A stretch of DNA of 64,000 bases from Streptomyces sp. SAT1 (GTDB taxonomy: Bacteria; Actinomycetota; Actinomycetes; Streptomycetales; Streptomycetaceae): assembly GCF_001654495.1 (NCBI RefSeq), contig NZ_CP015849.1, positions 2,370,501 to 2,434,500 of the forward strand, in the 5' to 3' direction. The notes beneath the pieces are model-generated. The model was not told where the DNA came from and did not search any database. It saw nothing but the letters and a program-made list of their open reading frames with translations. Made by a program: the position numbers and the translations under genes. Position 1 is the first letter of the stretch. Each line of letters begins with the position of its first letter. Shown here piece by piece: positions 1-7,607 of this stretch.

Positions 1-3000
1 TCTCGGCGAGCTTGCGGTCGATGCTGGACTCGGTGGGGTCGTTCAGCCGCAGTTCGACGCGGGTGCCGAACTGGGACTGGGTGGCGATCCGCACGTCGTT
101 CCAGCGCAGCATGCCCGCGACCACGTGGATGCCGTAGCCGCTGCCGCGCTTGAGGATGTCGACGACCGCGTCGTCCAGGTCCTCGAAGTCGTCGCGCAGC
201 GCGCCGAAGCCGTCGATGAGCAGCACGATCTCGGTGGACGCCAGCTCGGGCAGCCGGCCCGCGGCGCGCAGGGTGCGCAGCTGCTCCAGGGAGTCGATGT
301 TGTGGACGCGGAACAGTTCCTCGCGCTGGTCGAGCATGCCGCGCACCGAGTCGATGGTGCGGGCGGCGCGCTCGCGGTCGGCGCGGCCGGCGACACCGCC
401 GACGTGCGGCAGTCCGGCCAGCGCCTGGAGGCCGCCGCCGACCAGGTCGAGGCCGTAGACGCCGACCTCCTGCGGGGTGTGGGTGAGCGCCAGGGACAGG
501 GCGAGGGTGCGCAGCAGGGTGGTCTTGCCGGACTGGGGGCCGCCGATGACGGCGGCGTGGCCGCCCGCGACGGTGAGGTCCAGGTACCACTGGCCCTGCC
601 ACTGCTTGGTCGGGTCGTCCAGGAGGCCGAGCGGCACCCGGAGCGGCCCGCGCCGCCCGGCGAGCTGCATGCCGCGCGCGCCCACCTCGACGGGTCCGGC
701 GACCTGGTCGAGGGCGACGGCGTCGGGCAGCGGGGGCAGCCAGATCCGGCGTACGGTGCGGGCCCCGGCGTCCTCGATCTGCTGGACCAGGACGCCCATC
801 TCGGTGGGTCCGGTCTCGCGGCGCCGCATCTGCGGTTCCTCGGCCCCGGCGGACTCGTCCTGGCCGAGGGTGTTGTACGCCGCGTACTCCAGGGCCAGCG
901 GCCCGGTGTCCTCGGTCTCGCGCTCCACCGGGCCGCGGTAGGCGCCGGACACATAGCTCGCCTTGAACCGCTCGTAGTGGCTGGTGTCGACCTTGAGGTA
1001 GCCGAAGCCGGGCAGCGGGGGCAGGTGGAAGGCGTCGGTGGTGTCCAGGACCGTACGGGACTCGTCGGCGGAGAAGGTGCGCAGGCCGAGCCGGTAGGAC
1101 AGATAGGTGTCCAGGCCCTTGAGCTTGCCGCCCTCGATGCGCTGGCTGGACAGCAGCAGGTGCACACCGATGGACCGGCCGATCCGGCCGATGGACAGGA
1201 ACAGGTCGATGAAGTCGGGCTTGGCGGTGAGGAGTTCGCCGAACTCGTCGATGACGACGAACAGGTGCGGCAGCGGTTCGAGGTCGGGGCGCTTCTCGGC
1301 GCGCAGGGCGGCGTAGTGCCCGATGTCGGCGACGTTCCCGGCGTCCTTGAGGACCTGCTGGCGGCGCTTGACCTCACCGGCGAGGGAGGCGTGGACGCGT
1401 TCGACGAGGCCGGCCTGGTTCTCCAGGTTGGTGATGACCCCGGCGACGTGCGGCAGGTCGGCGAACGGGGCGAAGGTCGCGCCGCCCTTGTAGTCGACGA
1501 GGACGAGCGCGAGGTCGTCCGGCGGGTGGGTGGCGACCAGGGCGAGCACCAGGGTGCGCAGCAGCTCGGACTTGCCGGAGCCGGTGGCGCCGACGCACAG
1601 CCCGTGCGGGCCCATGCCCAGCTCGGAGGATTCCTTGAGGTCGAGCAGGACCGGCTCGTGGGCGTCGCTGACGCCGATCGGGACGCGCAGGAAGGCGCGT
1701 TCGCCGCGCGGCGCCCACAGCCGGTCCAGGTCGAGGCGGGCGACGTCGTCGATGCCGAGGAGTTCGGCGAAGTCGACGGGCCCGGTCAGCGGGGCGTCGA
1801 CCATGGACTCGGCGGACAGCCTCAGCGGGGCGAGCATCCGGGCCAGGCCCTCGGCGAAGGGCACGCCGACCTCGTCGACGGTGCCGTGGGCGCTGATTGG
1901 TTCGGCCTCGCGCAGGTCCTCGATGAGGACGCGGTCCCCGTCGACGGTGATGCGCACGCCGACGCTGCCGGGCTCCTGGACGCGTTCGTCGAGCAGGTGC
2001 AGCACGGTGACGCTCATCTCGCGCAGGCCCACCGCGTCGTCGGGGCGCGGCAGTTCGACGGCGTCGGCGCCGTGCCCGTCGGCGACCACGAGCAGCCGGG
2101 AGGTCATGGCCAGGGCGTCCGGGCCGGACAGTCCGCGCCGCACCTCGGCGGCGTAGGAGGCGCGGCGGCGCAGCTCGGGGCCGGTCTGCCGGGCGAGCTG
2201 GGGCAGCGAGGGCGCGATGCGACGGGCGGCGACGGGCCCGTCGAACTGCTCGGGGTCGAGCAGATGCGGCAGCCACTTGGCCCATTCCCAGTCGGCGATC
2301 CGGTCGCCGGGGGCGGCCAGCGCCATGGCGACGTCGTCGGGGGCGTGGGTGGCGGCGGTCTGCACCATCAGGGCGCGGGCCACCCGCAGGGTGTCCTCGC
2401 GGCGGCCGATGACGCTGATGTTGCCGACCCGGTCGAGCGGGACGGTGAGCGGCAGTTCGGTGCCGCTGCTGAAGCGGGACATCAGCGCGGACGCCTCGTT
2501 CAGCATGAACTGGTCGGGCGGGGTGAGCACGGAGGAGCCCTGCTGGGCCACCTTCAGGTCCCGTACGGGCATCTCGCCGGTGCCGACCCGCACCCGCAGG
2601 AAGTCCCCGTCCACGCGGCGCCGCTCCCACAGCCGGGCCGGGTCGCGCACGATGTCGTAGAGGGCGTCCGGCGGCGGGTTGAGCACCTGGGCGCGTTCGC
2701 GCCGCTCGCGCTCCTCCCCGGACAGTTCCTCGCGCAGGTCCTCCAGATAGGCGAGGTACGCCTCGCGCTGGGTGCGGCGGGTGCGCTGGGCCTTGCCGCG
2801 CTGGGAGAAGACCAGCGTCATCGAACCGGCCAGGGTGACGACGAGGATGATCGCGCCCAGACCGGCGAACTGGCTGTTGCGCACGACCGTCATCATCACG
2901 ACGGAGGACATCACACCGGCCACCGGCAGCAGCGAGGTCGCGATGGAACCGGCCTTGCCCTCGGGCAGGTTGGGCGGCGCCTCTATGGTGCGCGGTTCGG

Positions 3001-3055
3001 GGGCCGCCGCGGGCCGGGTGGTCCGGGCGGGCCGGTGGATCAGTCGGGTGCTCAT
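1..3055 (-). CDS. eccC: Type VII secretion FtsK/SpoIIIE ATPase EccC (C-terminus beyond window)
   Basis: This is the motor ATPase of the ESX/type VII secretion system, which pulls Esx heterodimers and their cargo through the membrane. About 1018 residues are visible. There are two N-terminal membrane helices (about residues 40-85), a linker, then FtsK-type ATPase domain 1 with Walker A GATGSGKS (Lys495) and Walker B VVIDEFGEL near residue 600, and domain 2 with Walker A GGPQSGKT (Lys844) and a Walker-B-like LLIDGFG near 945. EccC proteins usually have about 1300 residues and three ATPase domains, so the third lies beyond the left edge. The ATG at 3055 follows GAGG with 8-nt spacing. It sits 43 nt downstream of the EspI-like gene in one co-directional cluster. 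The frame is open to base 1. Long antisense and shifted frames overlap it but lack recognisable domains. Confidence 0.93.
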   Translation of the reverse strand, partial: MSTRLIHRPARTTRPAAAPEPRTIEAPPNLPEGKAGSIATSLLPVAGVMSSVVMMTVVRNSQFAGLGAIILVVTLAGSMTLVFSQRGKAQRTRRTQREAYLAYLEDLREELSGEERERRERAQVLNPPPDALYDIVRDPARLWERRRVDGDFLRVRVGTGEMPVRDLKVAQQGSSVLTPPDQFMLNEASALMSRFSSGTELPLTVPLDRVGNISVIGRREDTLRVARALMVQTAATHAPDDVAMALAAPGDRIADWEWAKWLPHLLDPEQFDGPVAARRIAPSLPQLARQTGPELRRRASYAAEVRRGLSGPDALAMTSRLLVVADGHGADAVELPRPDDAVGLREMSVTVLHLLDERVQEPGSVGVRITVDGDRVLIEDLREAEPISAHGTVDEVGVPFAEGLARMLAPLRLSAESMVDAPLTGPVDFAELLGIDDVARLDLDRLWAPRGERAFLRVPIGVSDAHEPVLLDLKESSELGMGPHGLCVGATGSGKSELLRTLVLALVATHPPDDLALVLVDYKGGATFAPFADLPHVAGVITNLENQAGLVERVHASLAGEVKRRQQVLKDAGNVADIGHYAALRAEKRPDLEPLPHLFVVIDEFGELLTAKPDFIDLFLSIGRIGRSIGVHLLLSSQRIEGGKLKGLDTYLSYRLGLRTFSADESRTVLDTTDAFHLPPLPGFGYLKVDTSHYERFKASYVSGAYRGPVERETEDTGPLALEYAAYNTLGQDESAGAEEPQMRRRETGPTEMGVLVQQIEDAGARTVRRIWLPPLPDAVALDQVAGPVEVGARGMQLAGRRGPLRVPLGLLDDPTKQWQGQWYLDLTVAGGHAAVIGGPQSGKTTLLRTLALSLALTHTPQEVGVYGLDLVGGGLQALAGLPHVGGVAGRADRERAARTIDSVRGMLDQREELFRVHNIDSLEQLRTLRAAGRLPELASTEIVLLIDGFGALRDDFEDLDDAVVDILKRGSGYGIHVVAGMLRWNDVRIATQSQFGTRVELRLNDPTESSIDRKLAE

Positions 3056-3098
3056 CGTGGGTGCCTCGTCGTCCTCAAGTGCCCTTCGGCTACGGGGT

Positions 3099-4514
3099 TC
3101 AGCGGCGTGTCTGGGACAGCCGGAAGACCTCGGCGGCCAGTTCGGTGGCGGCCTGCCGGGTGGCGCGGGCGAGCAGGTCGGTGCGGATCGCGCCGCCGGC
3201 CGCCAGATGCCGGTCGTAGGGCAGGACGCGCACGCTCGCCCCGGTCTCCTTCAGCTGTTCGGCCGCCTTGTCCAGGTCGAGCCCGGTGTGCGGCACGGTC
3301 TCGGTGAGCAGGACGACGGTGGAGGTGGTGACGGACCGGGGCAGGCCGCGCATCCACTCCAGGACGGCGTGCGTGCTGGCCAGGCCCTCCAGGGTGGCGG
3401 GCACGGTGAGCACCCGGGCCTGGGCGGCGGACAGCGCGGTGCGGGCGACCTCGGCGGGCAGCGTCTCGCAGTCCACGACGGTCACGCCGAAGTAGCGACG
3501 CAGCGACACCATGACGCGCTCGTAGCCGCGGGTGTCGAGCATCGCGCCGACCTGGCCCTGGCTGCCGGGCAGCAGCCAGGCGTTGTCGGGCAGCTGGACC
3601 AGGTAGCCGGTGACGTCCAGCAGGGACATCTGCGGTTCGACCAGTCCGGCGAGGTCGCCGGTGGTCCAGCGCAGGCTCTCGGCGCCGAGGCGCAGCGGCA
3701 GCGAGCCGAGCGCCGGGTCGGCCTCCACGACCAGCACCGGGTCCTGCCGGTAGTGCGCGTAGGTGGTGGAGAGCAGCGCGGCGACGGTGGTCTTGCCGGA
3801 ACCGCCGCGGATGGAGGTCACGGCGATCTGCCGGCCGGTGGTGACGGCCTGCTGGAGCACCTCGGCGACGGCGGTGGTCTCGGCGACCTCGCGCGCGGCC
3901 GAGGAGGACACGGTACGGCGCACCGCGCGCAGCGCCCGCGCCGCGAACGGCTCGCCGCGGCGCGGCTTGCCCCCGGTGGCGGCCAGCCGCTTGTCGACCA
4001 CGGGACGCGAGTCGGGGGCGGCGCCGCGCTGCGGGGTGCCGGGGTACTGGGCGGCGGGCTGGTGGGGTGCGGCGGGCTGCTGCGGCTGGTACGGCTGCTG
4101 GGGTGCGGCGGGCTGCTGGGGCTGGTACGGCTGCTGGGGCTGGGCCTGCGGGGGCTGGTACGCCTGCGGGGCCTGGGCCTGCGCCGGGAAAGGGGCCGGG
4201 GCCTGGGCCTCCGCGGGGAAGGGTGCCTGGGGCTGGGCCGGGTAGGGGGCGGCCTGGGCCTGCGGCCCGGCGGGGGTCCGGGCGTGCGGGTAGCCGTACG
4301 CCGGAGCGGGGGCCTGGGCCTCCGCCTGCGGGTTCGGGTTCGGGTTCGGGTGCGGATAGCCGTACGCCGGTGCGGCCGGGCCCGGAGCCGGGGGCTGCTG
4401 CCCCTCCGGTCCCGCCGGCCGCGGCGCTGCGGTCTCCTCCTGCGGGCCGCGCCGGGGCGCGGTGTTCCTCAAGTCGCGCAGCACGTCGTTCTGCCAGTTG
4501 TCCCCGTTGGGCAT
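3099..4514 (-). CDS. ESX-associated MinD/ParA-like ATPase (EspI-like)
   Basis: The protein has 471 residues. Residues 1 to about 160 are low-complexity and rich in Pro, Ala and Gln, with repeated AYGYPH, PQAQ and QQPYQPQQP segments, so this part is probably disordered. From about residue 225 it is a MinD/ParA-type P-loop ATPase with RGGSGKTT around Lys241, followed by VVEADPALGS and the rest of the fold to residue 471. Proteins of this architecture (EspI in mycobacteria) sit next to eccC/eccD and are thought to modulate ESX secretion with ATP level; that role is family knowledge, not shown here. In ParA/MinD the P-loop begins with a signature lysine; here that place is Arg236. The gene lies between eccD and eccC in the same orientation, with gaps of 70 and 43 nt, consistent with one operon. 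Confidence 0.8.
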   Translation of the reverse strand: MPNGDNWQNDVLRDLRNTAPRRGPQEETAAPRPAGPEGQQPPAPGPAAPAYGYPHPNPNPNPQAEAQAPAPAYGYPHARTPAGPQAQAAPYPAQPQAPFPAEAQAPAPFPAQAQAPQAYQPPQAQPQQPYQPQQPAAPQQPYQPQQPAAPHQPAAQYPGTPQRGAAPDSRPVVDKRLAATGGKPRRGEPFAARALRAVRRTVSSSAAREVAETTAVAEVLQQAVTTGRQIAVTSIRGGSGKTTVAALLSTTYAHYRQDPVLVVEADPALGSLPLRLGAESLRWTTGDLAGLVEPQMSLLDVTGYLVQLPDNAWLLPGSQGQVGAMLDTRGYERVMVSLRRYFGVTVVDCETLPAEVARTALSAAQARVLTVPATLEGLASTHAVLEWMRGLPRSVTTSTVVLLTETVPHTGLDLDKAAEQLKETGASVRVLPYDRHLAAGGAIRTDLLARATRQAATELAAEVFRLSQTRR

Positions 4515-4584
4515 GTCGCCTTCTTCCCCGCCTCGTCGTCCCGCCCGGAGCGCCGGCGCGTCGTCCGTGAGTGGTCCGTGAGTC

Positions 4585-5940
4585 TCAGAACTTGTCGAGC
4601 AGTTGCCCGTAGATGCCGAACACCCCGACGGCGAGCGGGAAGAGCCCGATCACGCCGAGGGACTCGATCAGGTCGGCGAACCGGCGCAGCCGCACCCGTA
4701 CGTGCTCGGGCGGCTCCACCGCGAGGACGAGCAGCGGCAGCAGCCCGGCCGCGCCGAGCAGCACCAGCGCGCCCGCGCCGCCCGCGTGGTGCAGCCACAG
4801 CACCGCCAGCCGCACGACGAGCACGGCCGCCGCCGCGAGCAGCGCCACGACCTCCGCGACCAGCGGGAAGGCCCGCGCCCGCGACAGCAGGACGACGGCC
4901 GTCAGCGCGGCCAGCGCCACCGTCCACACGGTCGGCTCGTGGGCGGTGGTCAGCAGCCAGCCGCCGGCCGCGGCCGAGACCGCGGTGACCACCGTGGCCA
5001 GGGCGAGTCCGCGGTGGGTGGCGGCGAGCGCGTTGGCGACCTGGTGCCGGCTGACCGACGCGCCCGAGGAGCGCCGGTCGTCGAGTCCGGTGAGCCCGGA
5101 CGCCATCAGCGCGAGCCGGGGCAGCAGGCCGAGCAGCACGACGGAGAAGACCGCCATCACCGCACCCAGCCGGTCCGGCCGGTCCTGGAGCGCGGCGACG
5201 GCCTCCCACACGACGGCGATCGCGGTCGCCGCACCGGCGCCGACGAGTCCGCCGCGGCCCAGGGGCGAGAAGTACGCGAGGAGGACGAGGGTGACCACCA
5301 GGGCCGCGACGACACCGGCCAGCCGGGCGGTCCCGGACCAGTCGTAGGCGTCGGCGGCGGTCCAGGCGGTGAGCAGCCCGAGTCCGCCGGTGGCGAGCAG
5401 CAGCGCGGTGGCGAGCCCCCGGTTGCCCTGGCCGATCCGGGCCACCAGGGCGCCGGCGACCAGGCAGACCACGGTGACCACCGCGAGGGCGGTGGTGACG
5501 CTCTCCAGTGCGAACTCGCGCCGGGCGAGCACGCCCGCGGCCACCGCGAAGCCGACCGTGGCGACCCCGGCGCTGGCCCGGCGCGCGGCCGGGCGCCAGC
5601 GCCAGGCACGCAGGTCGAGGTCGTCGGCGACCTGGTCGGTGACGTCGTGCACGACCGGGGCCGGCGGCGCGGCGTGGGCGCGCACGAGCTGGAGGACGGC
5701 ACCGTCGGGGATCCCGGCCGAGGACAGGGTCGCGTCGTGCGGCAGGACCGAGCCGTCGGAGGTGATCAGCTGCCGGGTGGCCGGGCGGGTGGAGGCCCGG
5801 TCGTCGAGCAGCCGCAGGATGTCGGGGAGCAGTTGGCCGATCGGGGTGTCCGACGGCAGGACGATGTCGGCACGTCGGCGTTCACCGACCAGGGTGACCC
5901 GGCTCAGCTGGGTCCGGGACGTCGTTGCTGTGCTCACCAC
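4585..5940 (-). CDS. eccD: Type VII secretion integral membrane protein EccD
   Basis: A 451-residue ESX core membrane component that lines the secretion complex. Residues about 10-92 form a YukD-like ubiquitin fold (SRVTLVGERRRADIVLPSD and following, with conserved spacing to SDGSVLPHDATL). From about residue 130 there follow roughly eleven hydrophobic helices separated by short loops, ending with YGQLLDKF. This layout and length are typical of EccD. Two GTG codons (5940 and 5937) can start it; the first is given, and an AGG-type site lies upstream. The next gene downstream is the EspI-like ATPase. No eccB, eccE or mycosin gene is visible here; they would have to lie left of base 1 or elsewhere. 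Confidence 0.92.
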   Translation of the reverse strand: MVSTATTSRTQLSRVTLVGERRRADIVLPSDTPIGQLLPDILRLLDDRASTRPATRQLITSDGSVLPHDATLSSAGIPDGAVLQLVRAHAAPPAPVVHDVTDQVADDLDLRAWRWRPAARRASAGVATVGFAVAAGVLARREFALESVTTALAVVTVVCLVAGALVARIGQGNRGLATALLLATGGLGLLTAWTAADAYDWSGTARLAGVVAALVVTLVLLAYFSPLGRGGLVGAGAATAIAVVWEAVAALQDRPDRLGAVMAVFSVVLLGLLPRLALMASGLTGLDDRRSSGASVSRHQVANALAATHRGLALATVVTAVSAAAGGWLLTTAHEPTVWTVALAALTAVVLLSRARAFPLVAEVVALLAAAAVLVVRLAVLWLHHAGGAGALVLLGAAGLLPLLVLAVEPPEHVRVRLRRFADLIESLGVIGLFPLAVGVFGIYGQLLDKF

Positions 5941-6015
5941 TCACCGGAACCTATCATCGCGTCTTCTCCGTCACGGGTCCGCGTGACGTGACCATGGTGA
6001 CCACGCACATCGTCT

Positions 6016-6330
6016 TCACGGCTTCTCCGTAGCCTTGGCGCCGCCGGTCGCCGAAGGGGCCGGCGTACCCGACGGGTTGTACATCTGCTCCTGCTGTTGC
6101 TGCTGCTTCTTCTGGTCGGCCTTCTGCTTGGCCAGGGTCGCCTGGAGGAACGACCAGCCGACGCAGCCCGCGCACAGGACGGCGGCGATGGCGATGCCCG
6201 CGAAGACCTTGCCGAGCCGTTCGTCGACCGTGCGCCGTCCGCGCTGCGCGCCGAACAGCAGTGCGTCGCGCATCCGGCGCCGGCGCACCGCCACCGACTC
6301 GAGCAGCTGGCTGTCGTAGTCCCGTGCCAT
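6016..6330 (-). CDS. Small single-pass membrane protein of the ESX cluster
   Basis: A 104-residue protein of unknown function. Residues 1-35 are basic and soluble (MARDYDSQLLESVAVRRRRM), about 42-66 form one hydrophobic helix (VFAGIAIAAVLCAGCVGWSFL), and the remainder is an outward or inward tail with a Lys/Gln-rich stretch including five consecutive Gln, likely a short coiled coil, ending in a Pro/Ala/Thr-rich segment. It sits directly upstream of eccD (75 nt) in the same direction. The position suggests an accessory subunit of the secretion membrane complex; that is inference only. I do not recognise a named family. Confidence 0.72.
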   Translation of the reverse strand: MARDYDSQLLESVAVRRRRMRDALLFGAQRGRRTVDERLGKVFAGIAIAAVLCAGCVGWSFLQATLAKQKADQKKQQQQQEQMYNPSGTPAPSATGGAKATEKP

Positions 6331-6427
6331 CCCGTCGTCCTGTGCAGTAGCTGTTTGCTGTGACCGTGTCTCGTGGCTCCGCGCCCGTGCTCGTCGCCCG
6401 TGCCGGTGCCCGTCGTCCGCGCGCTCG

Positions 6428-6934
6428 TCAGTCGTCCGGGCCGAGTCCGAGGTGGCCGCGCATCGTGGCGTACTTGTGCGCGAGCCGCCGTGCGGTGGGC
6501 TCGTCCAGTGCGGCCAGGCGCCGCGGGTCGGCGTTGTGCGCGAGGTCGGCCGCCTTGACCAGACGGGCGCCGGGCGCGGCCAGGATCCGACGCGCGTACG
6601 CCTCCGGTTCCTCGCCCGGCCGCTTGGTCACGGCCCGTACGGCGTCCTTGGTACGGGCGGGCAGCGGGGCCGCGTCGAGCCACTCCTCGCTGAGCGCGCC
6701 GTCCTCCAGGGCGTCGTGCAGCCAGGCGGCGGCGACCAGGTCGTCGCCTCCGCCGCGGGCGCGGACGCCCTCGGCGACGGCCGACAGGTGCTCGGCGTAC
6801 GGCCGTCCGGCCTTGTCCGTCTGCCCGGCGTGCGCGGCACGGGCGACGGCCTCGACCTCGGCCGGACTCATCTCCGCCCCGGCGCGCACCGGCGCCTGCG
6901 CCCGCCCCGTCCGGGGCGGCCTTTCCTGCGGCAT
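6428..6934 (-). CDS. HD-domain protein resembling small alarmone hydrolases (MESH1/RSH type)
   Basis: A 168-residue protein matching the hydrolase half of RelA/SpoT homologues. The pattern AAHAGQTDKAGRPYAEH (His35, Lys41, Tyr46, His49) fits the RSH H-x-GQ-x-K-x-G-x-PY-x-x-H motif. LHDALED gives the catalytic HDxxED (His73, Asp74, Glu77, Asp78), and VKAADLAHN gives the final metal-binding Asp130 with the following HN. These are the features of Mn-dependent (p)ppGpp 3'-pyrophosphohydrolases, and the length equals stand-alone MESH1-type enzymes. No synthetase domain is present. ATG at 6934 is given; ATG at 6871 (MSPAEVEAV) is a plausible shorter start. It lies inside the ESX cluster, 208 nt after the small gene ending at 7143. 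Substrate is inferred; another nucleotide pyrophosphate is possible. Confidence 0.75.
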   Translation of the reverse strand: MPQERPPRTGRAQAPVRAGAEMSPAEVEAVARAAHAGQTDKAGRPYAEHLSAVAEGVRARGGGDDLVAAAWLHDALEDGALSEEWLDAAPLPARTKDAVRAVTKRPGEEPEAYARRILAAPGARLVKAADLAHNADPRRLAALDEPTARRLAHKYATMRGHLGLGPDD

Positions 6935-7142
6935 CGCGGATCCCCCTACTTCGCTTCCGCAACATATGGCATGGCCGGGCCGCCCGTACACCCGGGGTGG
7001 AGCCCCACGGCCCCTTCCCCCGTGCCCTGACGGGCAGCGTGCCACGTACCTGGCGAGACCGCCACGGCATCCGGCGGACCGGTCCCGGCGGCCGGGGTGA
7101 ACACCCCCGCGCGGAACCGCTCGCCCCGCCGCGGGCCCGGAC

Positions 7143-7544
7143 TCAGTCGCCCTTGGCGAGGGCCTTGACGGCGTCGGAGTCCGGGGCGTCGGCCAGGGGG
7201 CCGGGCCGGACCCGGCCGCGGTTGCCCTCCGGGTGGGCGAACATGTCCGCCAGGGCCTGCGAGGGCGGCACGCCCTGCCCCTTGGAGTCCTGGAGCCGGG
7301 CGTGCCAGTGGCCGCCCTCGGCGAGGGCCCGCCCTCCCGCGGCGGCAGCCGGCACCCACGCGGCCGCGTCGTCCTCGTCGCTCGCCCACACATACCCGAG
7401 GGGCGCGCCGCCCTGCTTGTCGACCACCGTGAGGTACCGCACCGGCTTGTCGGTCCAGGTCTGGTACCGCGCGGGTCCGGGCTCGACCAGGTCGAAGTGC
7501 ACGTCCTGGTCGAAGCGCGGGTTGATCGGTCGTTCGCTGCTCAT
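7143..7544 (-). CDS. Small acidic protein, candidate immunity protein for the upstream toxin
   Basis: A 133-residue soluble protein of unknown family that starts at ATG 7544 (MSSERPINPRFDQD). An in-frame upstream ATG at 7580 would add 12 residues, but the MSSER start fits better. It contains a central YLTVVDKQ...LGYVWASDEDDAAAWVP segment that looks like a small alpha/beta core. It has no signal peptide or membrane helix, so it should stay in the cytoplasm. It follows the toxin gene by 63 nt in the same direction, the usual place for an immunity gene of a polymorphic toxin. That role is inference from position and size only; it could equally be a general ESX-locus protein found beside many such clusters. 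Confidence 0.6.
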   Translation of the reverse strand: MSSERPINPRFDQDVHFDLVEPGPARYQTWTDKPVRYLTVVDKQGGAPLGYVWASDEDDAAAWVPAAAAGGRALAEGGHWHARLQDSKGQGVPPSQALADMFAHPEGNRGRVRPGPLADAPDSDAVKALAKGD

Positions 7545-7607
7545 GAAGTCCACTTTCGCTCGGCTCTGCCTGATCCTCAACGCGGCCGGGGCCGGGTACG
7601 GCTACAG

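Noticed and set aside
125..3307. Very long open frame on the plus strand opposite eccC
   Set aside because: Its Gln/Gly/Arg/Val-rich translation has no domain and is the usual antisense shadow in high-GC DNA; the minus-strand frame encodes clear FtsK ATPase motifs.
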